This document shows, one piece after another, positions 1 to 11,273 of a stretch of 64,000 nucleotides of DNA. How positions within the stretch are numbered: position 1 is the stretch's first letter; each line of letters begins with the position of its first letter. The stretch is from positions 47,155,908-47,219,907 of the forward strand of contig JAJKFL010000003.1 of NCBI GenBank assembly GCA_021186555.1. Reading direction: 5' to 3'. This DNA is from Reticulitermes speratus. Lineage: Eukaryota > Arthropoda > Insecta > Blattodea > Rhinotermitidae. Position numbers and translations under genes: made by a program. A model generated the notes under the pieces. It was not told the DNA's origin. It did not search any database and saw only the letters and a list, made by a program, of their open reading frames with translations.

Positions 1-1389
1 GCCATACGTTTCTGTATGAAACTCTCTTCTCCCCTATACGTGCCATGTACAACTAGGATCTCATTCTTCTTGATGTAAGCATTTGATAAAAAGTAATGCA
101 AATAATTAAGTAGTTGATAAATCGAAGTTAAATACTGCAACAGTTGGTTGATAAAGTTACGTTGTGTGTCCTTTCTATAACAACAGCAATACAGAAAAAT
201 TCACTTTAGGACCAAAAGAGGATCCACTCAGATTTTAAACTTTTGCGTCGGCAGTTGATAAAATTGTTTCCCTAACGAGCGCTGGGCTTAGCAGTTTCGT
301 TACAGAATTAGACCCTGTAATGTGGCAAATAAAATCCCCCCCGAGCGAAGGTGTTTCATAAAAGTGAAATATTTTCATTTGACGTAGTCTGCCGTACGGA
401 GAGGTTTCCGATGGGAACAGTGTAATTATATAATACTGCCACTCTTTCTCCGCTTGAAAGCTGGGCCTGCCAGCAAACATTACTGCTCTGCAACCACTGC
501 CAGGGGGATTGAAAAATCCTGAAAAATGCTGAAGGTTTATGCAGTAAGGAGCTAAGCTCCTAAATTATAAATTGAGAGAAATGAGTGTTGTAATAAATAA
601 ACAAAACATTATATTTAGGAGGAGTGAGGCTACTTGTTACAGCTAAAAATAATTAGCCATCCTCAGGCCTATTTACAAGAATTGGAAAGGGTGTATATTT
701 TCTTAAAATGCCTTTTATATACCAATAATATAGCTGTTGTAATTTCAACGAAAGAGCCCCTGAAGATAAGCCTTATATAGGCTAGAAACTTGTTGGGCAA
801 CATTTGATAATAAAAGTTGTGTTAAATAATATAGAACTGTGTACATTTGTTTGCATAAGATATATATAATTGAAAATGTACGGTACAAGTAACGTAAAGT
901 TTAAAATATACATATAGTGTAAAAGATACAGAATGCCTGAAATTTATAATTTGAAGTTTATAGAACAAGTACGAAGCATGTACTGGGATTTGTAAAAGTG
1001 ACGTATCCTTTTATGCCAAGATCTAAGTAATATTAAACAAGTTTAAACAACACTATCAACATACTCAAAATAAGTAGCAGAAACAAAACGTCACAAAACA
1101 ACATTAAGTATTTGAAGCCAGTCCTACTTTATAAGCACTTTTTCTACACTTCGATGATCCGACTGCAATATACAAACGTCATTTCCAAGGGTTTTATATC
1201 TAATTGCCTACGTCACATTATAATATTTGTTATTTTTTTAAGTCTTATAACCTTCAGATTTTACATTTCAGGCCTTCTATATATTTTAAAATACATGTAT
1301 ACATGTATTTTAGCCTGTAAATATTTAGATCTCAAACCTGAAATACAGTTGTGGAGCGTGCCTTCTTTTTTATTATTTTATTATGCCTG
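1..1389. other. No recognised feature (AT-rich, apparently unique)
   Basis: I see no protein family, tRNA-like head or long repeat here. Open frames are short (under about 95 codons), start mostly at non-ATG codons and show no recognisable motif. The sequence is AT-rich with ordinary short homopolymers. Confidence 0.6.
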
Positions 1390-1672
1390 ATGGTGGCTAT
1401 CCTACATAGAATAAAAATAAGAAAGTCTAACTGGATTTGTTACGTCTTGCGTAGAAACTGCCTTCTAAAACACGCGATTGAAGGAAAGTTAGAGGGAAGG
1501 ATAGAAATGATAGGAAGACGAGGAAGAAGACGTAAACAGCTACTGGATGACCTTAAGGAAAAGAGAAGATACTGGAAATTGAAAGAGGAAGCACTAGATC
1601 GCACTCTGTGGAGAACTCGCTTTGGAAGAGGCTACGGACCTGTCGTAAGACAGACTACGGAATGTATGAATG
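1390..1672 (+). mobile_element. LINE remnant, 3' end of ORF2 (family 1)
   Basis: The plus-strand frame reads a basic segment with SNWICYVLRRNCLLKHAIEG, then GRRGRRRKQLLDDLKEKRRY and ends WRTRFGRGYGPVVRQTTE before a stop. This is the C-terminal tail, past the reverse-transcriptase domain, of a non-LTR retrotransposon protein seen in very many insect genome annotations. Near-identical segments lie at 33600-33930 and, shorter, at 20006-20118. The copy is 5'-truncated: no RT or endonuclease domain precedes it. It is a dead fragment rather than a gene. The clade (RTE or Jockey-like) cannot be fixed from so short a piece. Confidence 0.8.
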
Positions 1673-1974
1673 ATAGTGGCTAATCATTTTTAGCCGCAAT
1701 ATGTTTCCGTATTGTCTGAATATTAGGTTATGTTGACTGATTGCAACATCCATTTGTATCTAATACTGCAAAGGCGATGTGTGACGTTAAAATATAGATT
1801 CAGAGTTAATGGAACCAGAATGTGGCAATATTCATTATTAATGAAACTCCTACCCACACGTAATTACAGTGATAATAAAATGTGTCAAACCCGTACATTT
1901 TTCTTTAAATTTTATTCATGAGATTTGTTTCTGCCTGAGTTTACTTTCCTGTGATACGTTACGCGCACTTCGCT
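1673..1974. other. No recognised feature
   Basis: Between two LINE remnants. A 63-codon open frame (1730-1921) has no recognisable motif. Confidence 0.5.
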
Positions 1975-2172
1975 CTAACTAAATAACTAACTAACCAACC
2001 AAATGCCTAACAAATTAACTAACAACTCCATGGAGCAGAGTCCTTCTTGAGAACTAATATATCCTTTCAGAGACAAAAAATTCCCCGTATGATATGGAAA
2101 GCGAAAAGTCCTTATATTCCACACACCGGCCTATCACTTCTTCCTGTCCTGAGCCAGAAGAATCTAGTTCAT
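1975..2172 (-). mobile_element. LINE remnant, 3' end with simple-repeat tail (family 2)
   Basis: On the minus strand this is the end of the second LINE family: a decayed form of the 'GACAGGTGG..GT..NLRVP' coding end, the 'AAGAAGGACTCTGCTCCAT' 3' untranslated stretch, then a GTTA/GTTAG-type simple-repeat tail, seen on the plus strand at 1975-2027 as repeated 'aactaac'. Short tandem 3' tails are typical of RTE-like LINEs. Other ends of the same family are at 45728-45888, 49240-49900, 55801-56020 and 61125-61450. Confidence 0.7.
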
Positions 2173-2924
2173 AATATCGCTTCCTATTTCACATTTCATA
2201 ACATGCTAGATTTGTAGCCCCTCACCCAACCTCCAACCTGAATTATCACCCCATGTCGAACTCCGCAATGGATTATTCAATATACTCACAGCTGCTTATT
2301 TATATATCTGGTTGTCGCAACCTGTGAATTCTCCACGGGTCAAAGAATGACCTGTCTTCAGAGTGTAATACAATGGGAACTTACAATTAGCATTACGTAA
2401 CTGAGCTAAATTTTTCGCTGGAGTAAGCTTGTAAATTTTTATTCAGATATTAATTTCAAATAAATTTTTGGCCACAATGCGGCAGCTTTCAATGTACAAA
2501 CAAGTATGTCGGTATACTGCCCATGTTAGTAGCATAATGCTGAAGGACGCTAAGACTTGAAAGTTTCAAAAAATCGAAAAAAAGCCTTTATTTCTTTAAA
2601 AAAATTATAAAGCACACTACAGATATTACACTGGCAGCGAATTGTGCCGAAACTGGTATATGTTTTGTCGTTAATGCGTATAATGACTAGATCCTAGGTA
2701 CCGTTAAAACTTTGAAGTGTTTCTAAATATCACCTTCACATCTGACAGCTCTGTGATGATGGTATGTTATAAGTTGAAAATTGAGGAAATTGAGTTATTA
2801 CACGCTTTTGAAGAATGATGCAAACAGACTAATAATGCAAACTGCCACTACAGATTTTGGGATTGTCGCTATGTTACTTACGTTGAACTGAACACAACAA
2901 AATTAAATTAACTTTTTATTGGCA
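2173..2924. other. No recognised feature
   Basis: About 750 bases of AT-rich sequence without a supported gene or a repeat shared with the rest of the window. Confidence 0.5.
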
Positions 2925-3205
2925 TGGGGTGCCGGGGAACTCAGTCAGTATAGTGACTAGGATACGAGTTAGATATCCGAGGAAATGTGGACGGATTTCC
3001 GGCACGGGAAAAAGATTTTTCTAACCTCGTAAACGTCCACACCGGCTCTGGCACCTGCCAGGCCTCCTATACCGTACGTACTGGATCATTTTACCAAGGG
3101 CATGAAGTTGGTTACTTACCACCATCTAGTTCCAAGGTTAATAAGGATTGGAGCCATACCTCCCAATCTCCATACAGGCCGTGAAAAAGGAAAACCTTAA
3201 ATTGT
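2925..3205 (+). mobile_element. SINE family E copy (diverged)
   Basis: The left side has a decayed tRNA-like head ('aactcagtcagtatagtga', A-box-like). It is followed by the family body: a GATTTTTCT run, a 'CTCCTAT..' segment, 'ACCACCATCTAGTTCCAAGG' and 'GGAGCCATACCTCC'. The same order occurs at 16346-16655 and, inverted, at 30324-30612. An open frame inside it (2987-3184) is accidental. Confidence 0.6.
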
Positions 3206-3949
3206 TATTTTAATTTTCATCAGGATGAACTCAACCAAACCTTTGTCAAATGGTTAGTTGTCGTGTAAGCAACAAGTTACTTTGTACTTTAGTTCAGATT
3301 ATGTTTAAAATTGTTGTGAAGTATAAGTTGATTACTTCCATAAAATCCCTGTCATAATGCATGACATCTTCAGTGCGTGTCTCACGAACTTTCATCTATC
3401 TGGAAATTAAGAGGGTTGTGCTGGGCAAGCTCATTTTATAAACAGGTTGTTAAAATTTAAATTGGGACGAAGTTACTGGTTTGTGGTTCGTATTTATGAG
3501 TTATTGCCAAGTCATGGTTGGTCGTGTTATTATAAAGGACGCTGTCACGTTGCAATCCGTGCCGCAGTACGCAGAGTTGTCACGCATGACCTCTGAATCT
3601 TGTCACACGGATCAAATGTTTCTAGCTGTTATAAATGGCTATGCTGGAGACTTTAATGGTATTAAGTCCATATGCTGTTCCAGTTCTCAGACTGTAGCTA
3701 CAGATGTGAAGTAGGTCACGATTCTACCCAGTTATGTCATATAGTTTACTTCGTAGAACACGTAAATAAATTCGTGACCAATTTAGTTGCATGTCACTAA
3801 AGGAGGTACAATATCACGAAATTTTACAGTTTCACTTTACCCACCCATTCTGTTAACCCTATGGTGACTTTTACCTGTAGATTGCCTTTTTCGAGGATGT
3901 GACACTGCATAGTCTATGCAACTGTACCGACTTTTCGGATAAACATATT
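3206..3949. other. No recognised feature
   Basis: A 77-codon open frame at 3481-3714 is unrecognised and does not begin with ATG. I see nothing else. Confidence 0.5.
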
Positions 3950-3961
3950 GCCTTCACCTTT

Positions 3962-4225
3962 TTTTTTTCCTGTGGCTCGACAGCCCCTAGGGGGCCTAGG
4001 TCTCCTCATTTTTCGAGGTCTCGTGATAACACACTTTTTACACACCACACTCGGTAGGACTCCTCTGGACGAGGGACCAGCCCGTCGCAGAGACCTCTAC
4101 CTGACAACACACAACACTCACAAGAGACAGATATCCATGCCTCCCCGGTGGGATTCGAACCCACAATCCCAGCAAGCGAGCGGCCGTAGACCCACGCGTT
4201 AGACCGCGCGGCCACTGGGATCGGC
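3962..4225 (-). mobile_element. SINE family B copy, full length
   Basis: Read on the minus strand it starts with a tRNA-like head: a GTGGCCGCGCGGTCTAA A-box region at about 4218-4200 and a GGGTTCGAATCCCAC B box at about 4165-4150. Then come the family body (GTGTTGTGTGTTGTCAGGTAG, GTCCAGAGGAGTCCTACCGA) and an A-rich 3' tail at 3957-3970. Flanks show a near-perfect target-site duplication, gccttcaYcttt, at 3950-3961 and 4226-4237. The internal pol III boxes would drive transcription. Protein frames inside are artefacts. Confidence 0.88.
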
Positions 4226-4237
4226 GCCTTCATCTTT

Positions 4238-4272
4238 ATAGTCCTGCAAATAAAGGAAGTATATTTTTCTGA
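4238..4272 (+). repeat. P-family hammerhead-like repeat, left part, split by SINE A
   Basis: The sequence 'cctgcaaataaaggaagta' followed by 'tatatttttctga' continues, after removal of the SINE at 4273-4565, into 'aacgtcaataagctcc'. Rejoined in the mind, it is a decayed CUGAAGAU - stem - GAAACGUC motif of the P family, like the one at 10365-10403. The SINE target-site duplication (4260-4272) falls inside the motif. Confidence 0.5.
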
Positions 4273-4565
4273 GGGGCACGCGGTGGCGCAGTTGGTTGAG
4301 GCACTGCGCTACATGCCAGAAGGTCGTGGGTTCGATTCCCGGTGGTGTCATTGACATAATCCTTTCGGCTGCATTATGGCCCTGGGGTTGACTCAGCCTC
4401 TAACCAAAATAAGTACCAGGAATATGTCCTGGGGGTAAAGGTGGCCGGTGCGTAGGGCTGATAACCTTATCACCTTCATGTGCCGATGGTCTAGAAATCT
4501 GGGAGCCTCAACCTCCTGGAACCCTAAGGGTCTGTCCAGGCCTGTAATGGGATTGCTGTACCTTT
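4273..4565 (+). mobile_element. SINE family A copy, full length
   Basis: The tRNA-like head has an A box (tggcgcagttgg, 4284-4295) and a B box (ggttcgattc, 4329-4338). The body carries the shared core (CTGGGGGTAAAGGTGGCCGG) and a 3' domain ending 'CCTGTAATGGGATTGCTGTACC'. A perfect 13-bp target-site duplication, tatatttttctga, flanks it at 4260-4272 and 4566-4578. The frame that reads MRRADNLITFMCRWSRN is a by-product of the SINE, not a gene. Confidence 0.93.
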
Positions 4566-4635
4566 TATATTTTTCTGAAACGTCAATAAGCTCCTACCAG
4601 ACTACTCGGTATCACATCTCAGAAGACTGTGTAAT
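4566..4635 (+). repeat. P-family repeat, right part
   Basis: Begins with the second copy of the SINE duplication and continues 'ctgaaacgtcaataagctcc', then 'cacatctcagaagactg'. The last part corresponds to the 'ATATCCCAGAAGAC' outer end of the P family. The SINE-A insertion is therefore younger than this repeat. Confidence 0.55.
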
Positions 4636-5304
4636 ACACTGACTGCTGTGAGAATCTCAAATCTCGTATACTTCCCATCTGCTTGCCTCCTCTGCTGTTC
4701 ACAAGTTTTAGCAGTGCTGATATCCTGAAAAGTTGGGCGGTTTGCCGCTTACATCATTTATGTAAGTCTCGTCATGATTTATGGACACCGTCATCTTGTT
4801 CAGTGCGTTAGCATATGCGTAGTCGTCGACTTAAACATGCTTAACTGAAATTCACTTCAACTTGTTTCAACACATCCAGCTGTCCCTTATGTAAAACCAC
4901 CTTCTTTTTCTCCGGCTGCTGCCTCTTGGGGTAATATTCCTGTTACGGTCTGTTCCTCAGATATAATTACATTTCATTCCACAAAATGTAAATTTCTTTG
5001 TCGTTTAATAGGAAGTTAACGACATCGACCACAGGTGTTCACATCAGCTGCTGAATAATATCTGCTTGATTATCAGGAAACAATGTAATTAATTCGTTGG
5101 ATCAAAATTTAATTAACCATTAACCACATATTCTTCGCAAACTCACTTAACTCCGTTTAGCGTATTACTGCTTTCAGAACGTACGAGTAATAATCTCTCG
5201 CGTACTCCAATTTACGGACATTTATAATTCCTGAAGATCCACTGCCGTATTTACAAGAACCTGTCACTAGTACCTATACTGAAACATGTAAGTCCTTTAA
5301 AAAA
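4636..5304. other. No recognised feature
   Basis: AT-rich, with no supported gene and no repeat shared within the window. Confidence 0.5.
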
Positions 5305-5405
5305 AATCCACTCTCGTTTTTAAGACACGTAATATCCTCCTCACCTTTACTTATATATCTTCAAGTGATCTCTTCTATTCGGGTTTCCCAACCACAAATT
5401 CTACA
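5305..5405 (-). mobile_element. LINE remnant (family 2, GKPEGKRPLGRP segment)
   Basis: The minus strand reads a decayed copy of the LINE 3' coding segment: 'GGGAAACCCGAATAGAAG', then 'AGATCACTTGAAGATATA', then 'AGGTGAGGAGGATATTA'. It lines up with the better preserved copies at 49240-49900 and 61125-61450 and with the monomers of the 58-kb tandem array. Frameshifts and stops destroy the frame. Confidence 0.5.
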
Positions 5406-6561
5406 CGACTTTTTCATCTCTTATAAATATCACATCTAATCAAATAAATTTTAGAAATAACGATAACTTGTAAAGATTGTTTTCAGAAATTCGTCTTCAC
5501 ACTTACAGAACCAAATCATCCCAAGTCCATTATTACTGTTTACTGAGATGGTACTAATCTCTGCACGTCCATGGTAACAACCTGTCATTTATGCGAGATC
5601 TGATAATCTCAGTGCGTCACCTATGAATATTATTACAATTTTCCAGTATCTGACACCGTATAGTGTGGTAGATACGTACCAGTATTTCTGAGCAACGTGC
5701 TTCCTTGCTTTAGAGTACCCTGAAGTTAAAGAAAGTAGGAGCCTACGAGACGTCGGTACCTCTCTAACAAACTACACCATGCCAAGCCCGAAAAGACGGT
5801 AAATTTTTTTTTCATCTGCTATCCCAATTTTCGCACAGTCTCTGCTCCATGTATAAGTCAGTTTACTCTGCTGGGTCTATATAACTACAGCTAGGTTTGA
5901 TAATCCTATACATCATATATTTTTGTTCTCTCTTCCGTCGTTTTTTTCCGGGTTTGTAAAATTTCGTATGATTTAACACTGTTAGTTTTGTGAAACGAAG
6001 TTTTGTACACCATCCAAGGTCCGAATTCGGTGTAAGCCGAGCATATTGTATCTGTTCATCGAATAGCCTGCCTGTCTGTTTATATCCCTGTCTGCATTGC
6101 AGACTTTATATTTCTTGTTAGCGAGTCCCAGCTTTAATTATATGGTATTACGAGAAATAGAGATAATTAAAAAAAATTAAAAATTCTCCTTATTAACATC
6201 ATCAAGAAATGATTCAGTTAAGTGACGAAGTACAATAGTTTACATCCACGAACATAATTAAATAAACAAATATAGACTATATTACATATATAAATAGAAT
6301 ACACAATGAAATGCTGAGAGAGTACATTACGGAACAAGCGTGTTAATTGAAAGTTCTTCCCCTAAAAAGTGATTTTAATAATAATGTTAATAATCAGTAT
6401 TTTGATATACATCCTTCTTCAGAGATTGAAGACGGCCGATGAAAAGACGGAGGCCATATTATAAATGTTGTATTTAAGTTGTAAAATTTTCATATGCATA
6501 ATTTGTGTAAGGCATGAGATCGAATACAAGAGGTCTTACTTTCTGAGTAACCAATGTAGTA
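5406..6561. other. No recognised feature
   Basis: About 1.15 kb without a supported gene or repeat. Confidence 0.5.
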
Positions 6562-6802
6562 TTTAACCCTTTAAAGACTAAGAATAACCTGTACTAAATT
6601 TAAAAATTCAGCTCGTACCGCACAGTAAACATTTTGCATCTCGGTTATGAAGACAAGTCAGCTTGTGCTGTAGAGGAAATTGATGGCTGTTTGTTTTGAG
6701 ATAAATATAAAACATATGAATACAATCTGTAGCCAGAATGTAGAATTTTGAATGTTAAACCTGGTGGTACAGAAAGCAACCACTACGCATTAAAAGGTTA
6801 AT
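6562..6802 (+). mobile_element. MITE-like element (family G)
   Basis: The left end 'tttaaccctttaaagac' and the right end 'gcattaaaaggttaa' form short terminal inverted repeats. The inside includes 'gagataaatataaaacata' and 'tgaatgttaaacctg', and the copy at 22070-22305 has the same segments in the same order. It is about 240 bp with no coding capacity, which fits a non-autonomous DNA transposon. The superfamily is unknown. Confidence 0.65.
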
Positions 6803-8000
6803 ATATAATGCATACATCTGGGCATATGAAATTTGATAGATGCATTATTCATATAGTTACAAATTGTGTACGAAGTATTGTTTATAATCGGCAATTAGAA
6901 ATGACTTCACCTGGTTGAAGCTTTGAGTTATGGTCGGCAAATTTAACATAGAGGAGGTCAAGTTACGTATATATATGATGCGTTCTTTGAAGAAGTCTAA
7001 AAACTAACATTTAAGACCTTAATAATAATAGCAACACTGAATAACATATCTACAATTGCCAATAGTAAGAAACCTCTGAGGTCTTTAAAGTGTTAAATCC
7101 ACTGTCTTGGAATAATTCATCACACAGTCTAAAAATTCAATCAAATCCAGGTAAAATATTCTCAGGTATTTCCACTTGTGCTTCACTGAAAAAGACCCAC
7201 AATTTTTAGAAACATGTTTATGATTTGTTAAAGAAGGAGGAGTCTTTTTGTTGCTTGTATTTTTCATCGTATTTCTCACACGGAAACCGCGGCTTATAAA
7301 CACTCTACGCGTATTCAGTTTTCGTAACTATATATCCAGCCATTCTAATAAATACGAACTTGTTTATTTGATTATTTCATGCTGTCTCAAGGTTTTATAT
7401 TTTTTCGGTTAATTGCTTTCCGCTTTATAAGTTGCGCTATCTGTCTGTACATAAATGTTTCTCTCAGCGCTCCTAACATACTTACTCTTGAATTCCCCAT
7501 TGGACCTGCTTGTACAACTCCCTTCCCTGTTTCATTTAAGTCCAGTTTTGCCTATAACCAGAGCTTCAATCTTCAAATATACAGCGATAAGTTTTTTTAC
7601 ATAAAATTTACACAAAAACCAGTCATATTCCTTTGAGATATCTGGTTTTTCTAATGATGCTGAACATGGCCGTACATTTGTGCCTTCAACAGATGACGTT
7701 AGGTCTATAGAATTGCTAGACCTACTGCCTTCAAAGGAATCCATTTTTATTGCTGCCGCTGCTGACCTCAGCACATAACTATTAAACTTGCTGCTGCAGC
7801 TGGACAGTTATTAAATGGGCGCGATGCAGACTTTTTCTAAGTGTAGGACTCTACTCAGCTTGTGCGCCTCTGTCTGCCTTCATTTACTCTGCCACGTATT
7901 TATCCTTTTAAAGAAAATAACTTGATTTTTATCTATTTGTGTTGATGGTTGATCAATATATTTAGGATATTTTTCGATACTGAATGTATAGTTTACACAC
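6803..8000. other. No recognised feature
   Basis: Open frames at 7085-7303, 7379-7636 and 7532-7774 overlap each other on opposite strands and show no known motif. Nothing else is supported. Confidence 0.5.
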
Positions 8001-8341
8001 AGAAGGTTTCGGAGAGCGACTTTACATCCAACTTCAGGTGACTGCGTGTCATTATATCAGGCTACTACGTTAACCACTACAGTAACAGTCTTGGTATTCG
8101 CAAGAGTCCGTGCTTGAACCCAAACGTCGCTACTAATTTGAAACGAAAATTAATAAAAAAAATCTTTCAATGTGATAACAAATCAGCGGAAAAGGATACA
8201 TCGAACTTATGTAATACTTTACTTTTTGTTCACCGTGCATCTTAGTATTGTTAGTGTTGTTATTTTTACACTGACAAAACAATAGTGAATTAATAGTGCC
8301 TAATTGGACAACGTGAAGTGAAGTGTATATAAATAATACGT

Positions 8342-8387
8342 TACCCCTGATGATGGCCACAGAGGGGCCGAAACATATGTAGGGTAC
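8342..8387 (+). ncRNA. Hammerhead-type self-cleaving ribozyme motif, three helices
   Basis: In order: stem I 5' strand TACCC (8342-8346); core CTGATGA (8347-8353); one extra T (8354); stem II GGCC (8355-8358) paired with GGCC (8366-8369) over a 7-nt loop; GAAA (8370-8373); stem III of two pairs (A8373-U8380, C8374-G8379) over loop ATAT; A8381 at the expected cleavage position; stem I 3' strand GGGTA (8382-8386). All invariant hammerhead core residues are present. The only deviation is the extra U between the CUGAUGA box and stem II, which recurs in related motifs here. Hammerheads with a very short stem III are known from Penelope-like elements and retrozymes. Cleavage is inferred. Confidence 0.7.
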
Positions 8388-8599
8388 TAGTGAGAAACAA
8401 ATCTTAATAGTGCATTCGTTGGTTAAGTGAGTGAATTCCGTAATATTGTTTATATCACAAGTACCTCATTTGCAAGTTGGACACTACGAAAAATAATATC
8501 TACATAAATAAACAATGTTTATTTGTTATTGAACATTGAATTTAGTGCCTTTATTCTACTAAAAAGGGAAACTTCCATATCTGTTCTGGAGTTCACTGT
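8388..8599. other. No recognised feature
   Basis: Sequence 3' of the ribozyme-like motif. It may belong to the same element, but no partner copy is visible in the window. Confidence 0.4.
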
Positions 8600-8745
8600 C
8601 CTTCCTATTCAATGGGCAACGGGGCTCTCTGCTTAGAAATAAGCGGTAGAGGCGTGAAGAACTCCACTCATCCCCATGTAATGGTGAGATAAGAATGAGA
8701 AGTCATGGAGTACACAGTGACAACTTTACCTTTTATTCCACTAAA
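8600..8745 (+). mobile_element. SINE family E, 3' fragment
   Basis: Contains the body segments 'ttcaatgggcaacgg', 'gcggtagaggcgtgaaga', 'cactcatccccatgtaatgg' and a 3' end 'acaactttaccttttatt'. These match the order of the 3' half of family E. There is no tRNA-like head. Confidence 0.45.
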
Positions 8746-10266
8746 ATGTGTCATTAATAAGCCAGCTAATAAATAATTCGAATTCGAAAGGTGACGTAAC
8801 ATTCATATCGCTCCCCACTCTACAGTTACAGCTCTCTCTTGGACGACTCTTTGCAATTAACAGTTTAATTCTTTACTAGTATCTACTCTCCTTAAAATCA
8901 TAAAACATACCCTAATCTTTGCGGCCAATGTTAACTGAAATTAGCTGCGCCTGTTTTAATCTGCGATTACATGAACACGAAAGTCGCCTGGCAATGAAAC
9001 TTTGTGTTTTTCACATAGACGCTATAAATTCAGACGTACATGCTGGAGGTTGATTTACCGACGTATGTAATCCTATTTGTCTGGCGTTGTGGAACGTTAA
9101 TAATAATAATGATAATAATGTATACGTCCAATTAGTATTAACATTCTCTCAACCCTGTAATACTCCCACGTACGAACGTGCTGATTTCATTTAAAAAAAC
9201 TGAATCCTCTTTATGCAATTAAAACCTAAGTGAGTAATCGCCCACACGGTATGTCATAGACTTACGCCCAAGGGAATTTATATTATTTGCCAGAAATGTA
9301 TCGTCGGTAGAGTAAGGAAAATAAATGTAAACGTAATTTGGTTTTCCAGAAGAAAAATATAAAAGTAGAACAAAGTTCAACGCAAATTTCTTGTTTTCTA
9401 AAATCAAACGGAGTCGTTTTTAATGTTAAATAGCGATAAAAGCTTAAGTGTACATGTGTGCTTGTGTATGGGGGTACAACCTAAAGCTGACTATACTTTG
9501 TGGAAAGGCATATACAAGATTGGGCCCAGCACTAATTGACATAACACAGCCTAAAGAATTATCAACTGCAGTGTATAAAGTTATAAAATTATTAATAAGT
9601 AGAAAAAAATTCAAATTTATAATATTTGGTTGTACAGGCGTATAGACTAATTTAGAAACTTCCTAGCAAAAAGTTGGATTTTTTAGCATTTAAAATGAAA
9701 TGCTTTCTCTTGGCAGTTCTGTTTTTGAAGCTGCAGTATAAACCCTTTTAAAAATGCAAGAACTGAAAAGCGTGCATAGAAATATTGACGATTCCCAGGC
9801 TAGTGACATGCCAGAAAAGCGGAATGTTCTCAAAACGACATGTCAAGTGCAGGCGATCCCCAAAAATCACGTTTAAAGTTTCGATGAACTTATCTGTTGG
9901 AACGTTATACGTTGTAACTCTTCCGCGTTATTCACCCGCCCATTCGACCGAGAGAAGTGGCTGAATTTTAGACAGAAAGCACTAATTCACGTGGCTGAAT
10001 ATTTGCTCAGAACTTCCACGTGAGCAGTCGCAGTGTTAACTTCAGACCTTGCGATATTTCAATCAAATTATCTGCACTTACTCATCATCCTACTTTTTCA
10101 TACAAGCTTCGAGGTGTGAAAGGCCATATTCTGATATGGTGCAATTTAAAATTTAAATAACAGGGACAAGTATTTGCAAAAGTGCATACATTTATTCATC
10201 CCAATACTGAGTTCTATTAAACCTCTATTCATACAATTTATTAACTAATATTATATTCCATTATGT
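8746..10266. other. No recognised feature (one short AAT microsatellite)
   Basis: About 1.5 kb. A short AAT/GAT microsatellite is at 9100-9122. The small open frames at 9219-9407 and 9448-9645 are not supported by any motif. Confidence 0.5.
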
Positions 10267-10480
10267 TACAAGTCTTCTGGGATATTACGACGTTGCGATT
10301 AGTATATAGTCACTGACGTTTGGAATAATCGTATTACCTGGCAGTAGTCTTAGACTACATGACCCTGAAGATAAAGACCTTACCATCTTTCGAAACGTCG
10401 GTAATTCTTTACCTATCAACACGGTGTGATATTTCGGTAGACACATCTTCATCATCACAGCTGTGAGAACCTGAGATATC
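10267..10480. repeat. P-family inverted pair with hammerhead-like core
   Basis: The left part (10267-10320) is an inverted arm: 'tctgggatattac', then 'tcactgacgttt'. The right arm (plus) carries CTGAAGA (10365-10371), T, a five-pair stem AAAGA/TCTTT, C, GAAA (10392-10395), stem III AC/GT over GTCG, and A10403. It then runs to the outer end 'gtgatatttc..acatcttc'. This is the best preserved P-family core in the window. No matching stem I is visible; a GGTAA..TTACC hairpin lies downstream instead. Confidence 0.6.
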
Positions 10481-11258
10481 GCACTGTAGTTCCTACATGG
10501 TCATTGCTAGTAAAATAGTTTATGCGGTGTACTGTTGGTTTCTGGAACTCTGTATTTAACGTTCACAAGAATGAATGCTCAAGGCGATTTCAGTTCAAAT
10601 ACTTCTACGACTACATAAGAGCGTCATGTCCGATATTCAGTCCGAAACTCACCCACTGGTCCGCCCTTTGTGGTCAGTAACATCGTTTCCCTTCGAAACT
10701 GATAATTCGCCTCCAGAAAAGTGAGTTAAAGAAGATTTTAGGCAAATACTGTAGAGCAAAATAATTTTAAGAGCTACTTTTTTAAATTTCAAAATTTTAA
10801 ATCGTATGGCTTCCTTTGAAGACGGAAGTTAATCTGAACTATATAAGAATTCGGTCCCTACATCACAAAGAATACAGTCTGTATTCGAAAACAGACTATT
10901 CATTTAATATTATGTAAGAAAACAATTAGTATGTATTGTGAGAATTACACGAAACACATGAACACATTTTATGATTTGTCGATAAAGCGTCCTGTCATTA
11001 TGACATGTAGCGATTTCAGATATCTGAATATTCAAGATTCAAGTCTACTTCAGAGTTTTTGAGTTTCAACCACCTATTCGGGGGAAGTAAACCGACCGAA
11101 ACTAGGGGTAAGTCTGCTGTAGAATGAAGTGTTTAAAATCTGTAAAAGAAGAGAGAATTTGCCATTTTCGATATGTCTACAGGTATGCTTTCTTGCATCA
11201 TAAAATCAATCAAGCTGAAATATTTTATGCTCTCAGAACTTCCACGTCTTAATGCAGT
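10481..11258. other. No recognised feature
   Basis: AT-rich, with no supported gene or shared repeat. Confidence 0.5.
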
Positions 11259-11273
11259 CTATCCCTATTTATA

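Noticed and set aside
4284..4338. True tRNA gene at a SINE head (also at 27345, 28313, 62295)
   Set aside because: A and B boxes are present, but the acceptor stems do not close and each continues into a SINE body repeated elsewhere.
4448..4642. Open frame MRRADNL... here and again at 11463 and 54065
   Set aside because: All three lie in the same frame of family A SINEs with target-site duplications. They recur because the SINE recurs, not because of a gene.
8001..8038. Hammerhead-like CTGAAGT ... GGA/TCC ... GAAAC on minus near the good motif
   Set aside because: The last A of the box is changed, stem II is only three pairs and the cleavage position would be G. It may be a decayed relative but is not supported on its own.
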